Source: Desulfuromonadales bacterium (GTDB lineage Bacteria > Desulfobacterota > Desulfuromonadia > Geobacterales > Pseudopelobacteraceae). Taken from it: a stretch of DNA of 46,099 nt. Each line of letters starts with the position of its first letter. The stretch's first letter is position 1. The notes beneath the pieces were generated by a model. The model was not told the origin of the DNA. It saw only the letters and a list, made by a program, of their open reading frames with translations, and searched no databases. Position numbers and translations under genes: made by a program. Below are positions 40,213-46,099 of the stretch, piece by piece. The stretch spans positions 1 through 46,099 of the forward strand of contig DUZX01000030.1 of the NCBI GenBank assembly GCA_013349325.1, written 5' to 3'.

Positions 40213-41024
40213 GCCAAACTTTCTTCTATCTCACACTTGCCCTGTATAGCTTTGCTACACTGGCCTATCTGGCCTATATTATCCGTACGACGAGCGGCCT
40301 CGGGCTATGGGCCAACCGCTGTGCACTGGCCGGTTTTACCGCGCATCTGCTCTCCACAATCCACCGCTTCAGCTCATCCGGGCATCTGCCGATCACCAAC
40401 ATGCACGAATCACTTTCCTTCTTCGCACTCTGTATTGTCGGTGCCTATCTTCTTTTTGAGCGCAAATACAAAGCAACAATTCTGGGTGCCTTTATCGTAC
40501 CGATCGCCCTGATCCTCGTGATATATTCCAGCGCATTTCCGACTGTCATACGAGATCTGAATCCAGCTCTGAAGAGTAACTGGCTGGGCATCCACACCAT
40601 CATGGCCTTTGTCAGTTATGCCATGTTCACGATCGCTTTCGGCGCTGCCGTAGCCTACCTGATCCAGCAGTATTTTCTGAAAAAGAAACGGCTGGGCGCC
40701 CTGTTTCAGAAACTTCCATCGCTGAACACCCTGGATGAAATCAGCTACCGCTGCCTGACGATCGGTTTCCCCCTGTTGACAATTGCCATTATTTCAGGAG
40801 CCATCTGGGCCGAAAAAGCCTGGGGAACTTACTGGAGCTGGGACCCCAAGGAAACTTGGTCGTTGATTACCTGGTTCATCTTCGCGGCACTGCTTCATAG
40901 TCGGCTTACGACCGGTTGGCGGGGACAGCGGGCATCCCTTCTGACAATTGCCGGCTTTTTGATCATGTTGTTTACCTTTATCGGGGTCAATCTCTGGCTC
41001 CCCGGCCTGCATGCCTACAAATAG
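40209..41024 (+). CDS. ccsA: Cytochrome c assembly protein of the CcsA/HemX family
   Basis: A 271-residue membrane protein with about eight membrane segments. WAEKAWGTYWSWDPKETWSL is the tryptophan-rich WWD motif that handles haem, and LHSRLTTGW with LGIHTIMAFVSYA provides the histidines of the family. In Bacillus the related HemX lies beside hemA and affects its level; in system II maturation CcsA passes haem to apocytochromes. Here it lies between the precorrin-2 dehydrogenase and hemA, so either role fits. Overlaps the preceding gene by 4 bp (ATGA). Confidence 0.88.
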   Translation: MSQTFFYLTLALYSFATLAYLAYIIRTTSGLGLWANRCALAGFTAHLLSTIHRFSSSGHLPITNMHESLSFFALCIVGAYLLFERKYKATILGAFIVPIALILVIYSSAFPTVIRDLNPALKSNWLGIHTIMAFVSYAMFTIAFGAAVAYLIQQYFLKKKRLGALFQKLPSLNTLDEISYRCLTIGFPLLTIAIISGAIWAEKAWGTYWSWDPKETWSLITWFIFAALLHSRLTTGWRGQRASLLTIAGFLIMLFTFIGVNLWLPGLHAYK

Positions 41025-41046
41025 ACGTACCAAGGAAAAGATCTGA

Positions 41047-42348
41047 ATGAATATCATCGTCGTCGGCCTTTCACACAAGACCGCTACCGTTGGAATCAGG
41101 GAAAAAGTTGCCTTCTCAGCCAACCAGATCGAAAAGCCGCTGAAAGAGCTGCTTGCACTGGAGGGAATTATTGAGGGTGTCATTGTCTCGACCTGTAACC
41201 GGGTTGAGATTTATGCCACGACGCGGGACATTGCCGGCGGTATAGCCCGCATCAAACGCTTCATGGCCGAGTATCACCATCTGGCATTCGCTGAGCTTGA
41301 ACCTCATCTTTACAGCTATCACGCCGAGTCTGCCATCAGACACGTCTTCCGGGTTGCTTCCAGCCTTGATTCGATGGTTGTCGGCGAACCGCAGATCCTT
41401 GGCCAGATAAAAACCTCCTACGGCTATGCAGCCGAATACAAATCATCCGGCATCATCCTGAACCGCTTTCTGCACAAAGCATTTTCTGTGGCCAAGCGTG
41501 TGCGTACCGAGACAAAGATCGCCTCTTCGGCCGTTTCAGTAGCCTTTGCGGCGGTCGAACTGGCCAAGAAGATTCTGGGGGATTTGTCCGACAAGATCGT
41601 CATGCTGATCGGGGCCGGCGAAATGTGCGAGCTGGCAGCCAAACATTTTCTGAACAGCGGCGCCAAGGGCGTTATGGTCACCAACCGCACTTTTGAACGG
41701 GCCGAGCGCCTGGCAGAGGAGTTCAGCGGCGAAGCGATTCGCTTTGAAGAGTTGTTTGAGCACCTGCATCGGGCCGATATCGTCCTCTCCTCAACTGGTG
41801 CGCCGCACTGCATCATCGGGCCCAAAGATGCCGAGGAAGTTATCAAGAAGCGGCGCTTCAAACCGGTATTTTTTATCGATATCGCCGTGCCACGCGACAT
41901 CGATCCGAAGGTTGACGACGTTGAAAATGCCTACCTCTTCACGGTCGATCACCTGCAGGAGATTGTCCAGTCCAACCTGGCTCAGCGCAGCCTGGAGGCA
42001 GAAAAAGCCGAAGAGATCGTCACCCAGGAGATCGGCCAGTTTCACAAATGGCTCTCGACGCTGGAAGTTACCCCGACCATCGTCGCCCTGCGCGGTCATT
42101 TTGACGAAATCCGCCGGACCGAACTGGACAAGACGATATCCAACTGGAAAGAGCTGCCTCCTGGAGCTGAAAAACGGTTGGAGGGACTGACCATGGCAAT
42201 CATGAACAAATTGTTGCACACACCGACGTCTTTACTGAAACAGGCCGGGCAGGGAGGCAGAGTCGATCTGTACGTCGACGCTGTCAGACAGCTCTTTGAT
42301 CTGGAGTCCCCTCTGCACGACACTGAAGAACTTGAGCTGGAAGAATAA
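41047..42348 (+). CDS. hemA: Glutamyl-tRNA reductase
   Basis: A 433-residue enzyme that reduces glutamyl-tRNA(Glu) to glutamate-1-semialdehyde, the entry step of the C5 tetrapyrrole route. [19 protein letters not shown] and [13 protein letters not shown] carry the conserved N-terminal site and catalytic cysteine (Cys50 area). [18 protein letters not shown] and the NADPH-binding [17 protein letters not shown] follow; the C-terminal dimer helix ends in an acidic tail. AAGGAAAAG precedes the ATG. The use of this route is normal for a Geobacter-like organism. It is followed by hemC after 45 bp. Confidence 0.97.
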   Translation: MNIIVVGLSHKTATVGIREKVAFSANQIEKPLKELLALEGIIEGVIVSTCNRVEIYATTRDIAGGIARIKRFMAEYHHLAFAELEPHLYSYHAESAIRHVFRVASSLDSMVVGEPQILGQIKTSYGYAAEYKSSGIILNRFLHKAFSVAKRVRTETKIASSAVSVAFAAVELAKKILGDLSDKIVMLIGAGEMCELAAKHFLNSGAKGVMVTNRTFERAERLAEEFSGEAIRFEELFEHLHRADIVLSSTGAPHCIIGPKDAEEVIKKRRFKPVFFIDIAVPRDIDPKVDDVENAYLFTVDHLQEIVQSNLAQRSLEAEKAEEIVTQEIGQFHKWLSTLEVTPTIVALRGHFDEIRRTELDKTISNWKELPPGAEKRLEGLTMAIMNKLLHTPTSLLKQAGQGGRVDLYVDAVRQLFDLESPLHDTEELELEE

Positions 42349-42393
42349 AACGACGCCTTGTGCGGTTAAACTACAAATGAAATGGAGAGTGTT

Positions 42394-43344
42394 ATGCCAC
42401 CCAAACAGATAAGAATCGGTACCCGTGCCAGCCAGCTGGCTCTCTGGCAGGCCAACTGGGTTAAATCCGAGTTGGAAGCACGCTATCCCGGCATGGAAGT
42501 AACCCTGACCAAAATCAAAACCATTGGTGACAAGATTCTTGATGTTCCTCTCGCTCAGGTAGGCGGTAAGGGGCTGTTTGTCAAGGAGATAGAAGAGGCC
42601 ATGCTCAGAGGCGAGATCGACATTGCCGTTCACAGCATGAAGGATGTTCCAACCGATTTCCCCGAAGGTTTGGGCCTGCAGTGCATCACTGAACGCGAAG
42701 ATCCGCGTGATGCCGTTATCTCCCGTAACGTGAAGTTTGCTGATCTGCCGCAGGGGGCGCGTATCGGCACCAGTGCCTTGCGTCGCCAGGCCCAGCTGCT
42801 CAAAGTACGCCCGGATCTTGAAATGATCATCATCCGCGGCAATGTTGAAACCCGCATCAGAAAACTGACCGAAGACAATCTCGATGCCGTTATTCTGGCG
42901 GCAGCCGGCCTGAAACGACTCGGATTTACCGACAGCGTCGGTGAGTATCTGGACACCGAACTCTCCATTCCGGCTATTGGCCAGGGTGCGTTGGGAATTG
43001 AATGCCGACTGGCCGATCCGGTCATCACCGAGACAATCAATTTTTTCAACCATGCCGATACCAGCTACGCCGTACGATCCGAGCGCGCTCTGCTCAAACG
43101 CTGTGAGGGTGGCTGTCAGGTACCGATTGCAGCTCACGGAACCGTAGCCAATGGTCAGCTGCGTCTGGTCGCATTTATTGCAGCCGTAGACGGGAGCCGC
43201 TCAGTACGCGGCGAGATATCCGGTCCGGTAGCCGAGTGTGTGCAGTTAGGCATTCAGCTGGCGGACAGATTACTGGCTGACGGCGGCAAGGCCATCCTGG
43301 AAGAGGTCTATCAGCGCGAAATCTCAACTCCCGCACATCCATGA
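42394..43344 (+). CDS. hemC: Porphobilinogen deaminase (hydroxymethylbilane synthase)
   Basis: A 316-residue enzyme that links four porphobilinogens. GTRASQLALWQANWVK, AVHSMKDVPTDFPEGL with the catalytic Asp nearby, and EGGCQVPIAAHG with the dipyrromethane-bearing cysteine are all present. I prefer the ATG at 42394, which follows GGAGAG at good spacing; an ATG four codons upstream would place that sequence inside the gene. Its end overlaps the start of the fused cobA-hemD gene by 4 bp. Confidence 0.96.
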   Translation: MPPKQIRIGTRASQLALWQANWVKSELEARYPGMEVTLTKIKTIGDKILDVPLAQVGGKGLFVKEIEEAMLRGEIDIAVHSMKDVPTDFPEGLGLQCITEREDPRDAVISRNVKFADLPQGARIGTSALRRQAQLLKVRPDLEMIIIRGNVETRIRKLTEDNLDAVILAAAGLKRLGFTDSVGEYLDTELSIPAIGQGALGIECRLADPVITETINFFNHADTSYAVRSERALLKRCEGGCQVPIAAHGTVANGQLRLVAFIAAVDGSRSVRGEISGPVAECVQLGIQLADRLLADGGKAILEEVYQREISTPAHP

Positions 43345-44882
43345 AAACTGCACCGCAGCATCCCGGAATCGTCTATCTGGTTGGAGCCGGTCCCGGCGAT
43401 CCACGACTGATCACACTGCGCGGGATTGAATGCCTGCGCAATGCAGATGTCGTTGTCTATGACTATCTGGCAAACGAACTGCTGCTCAATCATGCTCCGG
43501 AAGGGGCTGAACGGATCTATGCCGGCAAAATCGGCGGCCGGCATAACCAGGCACAAGATGAAATCAACAGCCTGCTGGTCGAAAAAGGGGGCTCCGGTAA
43601 GGTTGTTGTCCGCCTGAAGGGTGGCGACCCGTTTGTCTTTGGCCGTGGCGGCGAAGAGTGCGAGGCGCTGCGCGAAGCCGGCATCCCCTTTGAAGTCGTC
43701 CCGGGAGTCACCGCCGCCATGGGTGCCGCCGCCTATGCCGGTATACCGCTGACACACCGTGATTTTACCGCTTCGGTCGCATTTGTTACCGGGCAGGAGG
43801 GACAGGGCAAAGACGATTCCGATTCCGCCATCGACTGGGACCGACTCTCGCTTGGCAGTGGAACGGTGGTTTTCTATATGGGCATCACCACACTGCGTCG
43901 CAGTATGCAGCGCATGATGCAGCATGGCCGGGACGCTGCTACACCGGTGGCTCTTGTGCGCTGGGCAACGACCCCCTGCCAGCAGATCCTGATCGGCACC
44001 GTGGCAGACATTGCCGACAAAGCTGAAGCGGCCGCTTTCAAACCTCCAGCGGTAACCATTGTCGGTGATGTTGTTTCACTGCGGGAAAAATTAAGCTGGT
44101 TTGACCGGCGACCGTTGTGTGGGCGAAAGATTATCGTTACACGCTCGGCCGAGCAGGCGGGCGAATTCTCCACCAGCCTCGATATGTTGGGAGCTTCGGT
44201 ACTGGAATGCCCCACTATCCGTCTGGTAGAACCGGAAAGCTGGCAACTGCTCGACCTCGCTATTCGCGAGCTGTCCGGCTACGACTGGCTGATTCTTTCC
44301 TCCGTCAATGCGGTCCGTTTTTTCTTTGGTCGTATGGAGACACTCGGAATTGATGCCAGAGCGCTGGCGGGCTGTAAAGTCTGCGCCGTCGGCCCCAAAA
44401 CGGCTGATGCACTCAGAGCGTTCGGAATCCGGGCTGATCTGATTCCGGGCGACTACAAGGCTGAAGGGGTTGTAGACGAATTTGCCGGCCTGGATATGCA
44501 CGGTTCCCGCGTGCTGTTCCCCCGGGCCGATAAGGCACGTGATCTTATACCGCGTGAGCTGAAACGGATGGGGGCACATGTAGACAGCCCGGTGGCCTAC
44601 CGCAACATCCTGCCGGAACGACTCCCCCCGGAAACCCTCTTTGCCCTGGAAAAGCGCTCAGTAGACTGCATCACCTTCACGTCGTCTTCCACCGTGCTGA
44701 ATCTGGCCGCCATGCTGGGAGAAGAGCTCTTGCTGGATATGCTTAAGGGAGTGACTGTCGCCTCGATCGGCCCGATCACCTCGAAGAGCTGCCGTGATGT
44801 TGGTTTAAAGGTGGATATAGAGCCGGAACTCTATACGCTGGATGCCATGACAACAGCTATTGAAGCGCACTTTACGAACTGA
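43341..44882 (+). CDS. Fused uroporphyrinogen-III C-methyltransferase / uroporphyrinogen-III synthase
   Basis: A 513-residue fusion. Residues ~8-245 are the SAM-dependent CobA/SumT module: [36 protein letters not shown], and [20 protein letters not shown], which makes precorrin-2. Residues ~255-510 are the HemD module ([42 protein letters not shown]), which closes hydroxymethylbilane to uroporphyrinogen III. Fusions of this kind are typical of Geobacter and some Firmicutes. It is the last gene of the tetrapyrrole operon, and a strong bidirectional terminator follows. Haem genes for later steps are not in the window. Confidence 0.95.
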   Translation: MKTAPQHPGIVYLVGAGPGDPRLITLRGIECLRNADVVVYDYLANELLLNHAPEGAERIYAGKIGGRHNQAQDEINSLLVEKGGSGKVVVRLKGGDPFVFGRGGEECEALREAGIPFEVVPGVTAAMGAAAYAGIPLTHRDFTASVAFVTGQEGQGKDDSDSAIDWDRLSLGSGTVVFYMGITTLRRSMQRMMQHGRDAATPVALVRWATTPCQQILIGTVADIADKAEAAAFKPPAVTIVGDVVSLREKLSWFDRRPLCGRKIIVTRSAEQAGEFSTSLDMLGASVLECPTIRLVEPESWQLLDLAIRELSGYDWLILSSVNAVRFFFGRMETLGIDARALAGCKVCAVGPKTADALRAFGIRADLIPGDYKAEGVVDEFAGLDMHGSRVLFPRADKARDLIPRELKRMGAHVDSPVAYRNILPERLPPETLFALEKRSVDCITFTSSSTVLNLAAMLGEELLLDMLKGVTVASIGPITSKSCRDVGLKVDIEPELYTLDAMTTAIEAHFTN

Positions 44883-44901
44883 AAAACACAAAATTCGCCA
44901 T

Positions 44902-44951
44902 CTTGTAACGCAAAAAGGCTCCGGGTTATCGGAGCCTTTTTGCGTTACAAG
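44902..44951. terminator. Bidirectional terminator with perfect 22-bp stem
   Basis: CTTGTAACGCAAAAAGGCTCCG is exactly repeated in inverted form after the loop GGTTAT. With A and T runs in the stem, it works for both the haem operon and the convergent ndk gene. Confidence 0.9.
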
Positions 44952-44969
44952 AAAAACAAGCGAATCCGG

Positions 44970-45383
44970 TTATACCAGTTCCAGCGCGCTAAAGAAGTAA
45001 GGGATCTCGAAAGCGGCCGTTTCAGGGGCATCGGAACCGTGTGAGGAGTTTTCCTCGATATTAACAGCAAAATCCTTGCGAATTGTTCCCGCTTCTGCAT
45101 TGGCGGGATTTGTTGCTCCCATCAGGGTGCGCCAGTCAGCAATTGCATTTTCTTTTTCCAGACAAAGTACAATCACCGGGCTGCGTGACATAAAAGCACA
45201 CAGGTCATTGAAAAAAGGGCGCGCACTATGAACAGCGTAGAAACCCTCGGCCTGTTTTTTGGTTAACTGGATTTTTTTCATGCCTGCAATGGTGAAGCCT
45301 TTTTCTTCGATTCTAGCCAGAATCTGACCAGCCAATTTGCGTTCAACCGCATCCGGCTTGATGATTGCGAACGTACGTTCCAT
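44970..45383 (-). CDS. ndk: Nucleoside diphosphate kinase
   Basis: A 137-residue enzyme that transfers the terminal phosphate between nucleoside triphosphates through a phosphohistidine. The active-site segment is [20 protein letters not shown] (His near residue 117). [20 protein letters not shown] is the N-terminal mark. The ATG at 45383 follows GGAGG; the frame upstream has no support. Length is normal. It converges with the haem operon and shares its terminator. Confidence 0.97.
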   Translation of the reverse strand: MERTFAIIKPDAVERKLAGQILARIEEKGFTIAGMKKIQLTKKQAEGFYAVHSARPFFNDLCAFMSRSPVIVLCLEKENAIADWRTLMGATNPANAEAGTIRKDFAVNIEENSSHGSDAPETAAFEIPYFFSALELV

Positions 45384-45489
45384 GATGATCCTCCGTGAGA
45401 TATCTGATATTTTAGTCGTTTTTGATACCACTTCGGGTGTCTTTTTGTCAAGTTTTAAGGATTTTTTTGGAGCCGCATAGTTTTTATTC

Positions 45490-45518
45490 TTGCAAAATTA
45501 AAAAGGAGATGGTATCAA
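45490..45518 (+). promoter_or_regulatory. Promoter of tRNA-Leu
   Basis: TTGCAA (45490-45495) and TATCAA (45513-45518) are exactly 17 bases apart; the start would fall about six bases before the tRNA. No GC-rich discriminator is evident. Confidence 0.55.
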
Positions 45519-45530
45519 GTTCGCTCACAC

Positions 45531-45617
45531 GCCGAAGTGGTGGAATTGGTAGACACGCAAGATTCAGGTTCTTGTGCTCGCAAGGGTGTGCTGGTTCGAG
45601 TCCAGTCTTCGGCACCA
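45531..45617 (+). tRNA. tRNA-Leu (anticodon CAG)
   Basis: An 87-base class II tRNA. The acceptor stem GCCGAAG pairs with CTTCGGC before the encoded ACCA. The anticodon stem CAAGA/TCTTG encloses the loop TTCAGGT, anticodon CAG. The long variable arm and GGTTCGAGTCC T-arm are normal. It reads CUG leucine codons. Confidence 0.97.
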
Positions 45618-45628
45618 TCAGCAAAAAC

Positions 45629-45662
45629 AAGGCTTTACAGGTTTTCTGTAAGGCCTTTTTTC
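45629..45662 (+). terminator. Terminator after tRNA-Leu
   Basis: AAGGCTTTACAG-GTTTT-CTGTAAGGCC followed by six or more T. One mismatch in the stem. Confidence 0.85.
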
Positions 45663-45688
45663 TTGTCTTTTTCTCTCTTCAAATCCGA

Positions 45689-45885
45689 TTTAGTGCAGAT
45701 TTGGTGCAGTCAGTTTCAGTACACCACAACAATTACCCTCCCCTCATCTAATATCCACGGCTTTAGCAGTATCACAAGAACCAAGTATCTATCCATTGGG
45801 GCGACCTACCAAGTGTCTCTTGTGAAGATCCCTTGCACCAAAATTGCACTAATTTTGAAATGAATTGCACTAGTAATGCACCAAA
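45689..45885. repeat. Cluster of six short TRGTGCA repeats beside tRNA-Leu
   Basis: TTTAGTGCA (45689-45697) and TTTGGTGCA (45700-45708) lie on the plus strand; TGCACCAAA (45834-45842), TGCACTAA (45845-45852), TGCACTAG (45866-45873) and TGCACCAAA (45877-45885) are the same motif inverted. The two inward-facing groups lie about 125 bp apart. Such paired short repeats next to a tRNA 3' end resemble arm-type sites of tyrosine integrases. No integrase gene is visible in the window. Confidence 0.55.
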
Positions 45886-46034
45886 TAGAAGTTTAAACAT
45901 AGCAACAAGCTGATAATAAAAGACAAAAAAGATATTTACGCAAGACTATGTATCTTGTGTTGACAATTATAGTCGTTTGTTGAACTAAACCGCTGCGCGG
46001 TAATTTAAAACCAAACCAAAAGCACCAAACCAGA
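45886..46034. other. Gene-free stretch, possible small RNA start
   Basis: No open frame is supportable. TTGACA at 45960 with a weak AACTAA 17 bases later, a small hairpin CCGCTGCGCGG at 45990-46000 and the terminator at 46035 could together define an RNA of about 70 bases. This is only a suggestion. Confidence 0.2.
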
Positions 46035-46059
46035 GGCATCTCCCCGGAGGTGCCTTTTT
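46035..46059 (+). terminator. Intrinsic terminator
   Basis: GGCATCTC-CCCG-GAGGTGCC followed by TTTTT. There is no gene for it upstream in the window, so it may end a short RNA or a transcript from before the tRNA. Confidence 0.65.
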
Positions 46060-46099
46060 CGTCTCTTCAATCAGCATTATCTTTGTTTTACCTTCTTCA

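Noticed and set aside
45422-45863. Plus-strand open frames across tRNA-Leu
   Set aside because: They run through the tRNA and its terminator and have no coding character.

Overview
The window looks like a chromosomal segment of a Geobacter-type bacterium (Geobacteraceae, Desulfuromonadota). The evidence is several c-type cytochromes with many CxxCH and CxxxxCH haem motifs, a GEMM-I riboswitch of the cGAMP-sensing type known from Geobacter, a leucine T-box in front of leuA, a sigma-54 promoter, and a complete tetrapyrrole gene cluster. The exact species cannot be told from the sequence alone.

Region 1 (1-9300, all minus strand) is an extracellular electron-transfer locus. A predicted outer-membrane porin, a five-haem lipoprotein and a lipoprotein with 10-12 haem sites form an overlapping operon that resembles the porin-cytochrome 'ext' conduits. 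A CRP/FNR-type site lies in front of it. Downstream, a separate promoter plus a cGAMP-type riboswitch and intrinsic terminator control a second unit: a secreted NHL beta-propeller protein ending in a dockerin, a small lipoprotein with a possible cohesin-like fold, and a giant cytochrome with at least 23 haem motifs that is cut off by the window edge.

Region 2 (9.3-28.7 kb) is mostly housekeeping: leuA under a leucine T-box; an unusual envelope cluster (receiver-like membrane protein, LysM/TPR protein, TPR/coiled-coil/DUF11-like protein); amt; uvrC-miaA-methyltransferase; a cold-shock gene; two small proteins of which one is FlaG-like; proA; a rhomboid protease; an Omp85-like barrel; a succinate-semialdehyde dehydrogenase; a UDP-glucuronate 4-epimerase; and a secreted Ala/Pro/Lys-rich protein behind a sigma-54 promoter.

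Region 3 (28.7-36.9 kb) looks like a genomic island. It is bounded by two 30-bp near-identical copies of a terminator half and holds two consecutive hipBA modules and a TumE/TumA-type toxin-antitoxin pair. Around them lies a graveyard of genes: a DnaQ-like exonuclease, an AAA ATPase-like gene, a ClpP-like gene and an M28 peptidase that have lost their middles, and a SIR2-like gene of which only the N-terminus is left.

Region 4 (36.9-46.1 kb) returns to core genes: hslO-truA, divergent trxA-tlpA, and a haem/sirohaem operon (precorrin-2 dehydrogenase, CcsA/HemX-like protein, hemA, hemC, fused cobA-hemD) that would supply the many cytochromes. Then come ndk and a tRNA-Leu(CAG). Downstream of the tRNA is a 480-bp gene-free stretch with six copies of a TRGTGCA repeat that resembles an integrase attachment region.
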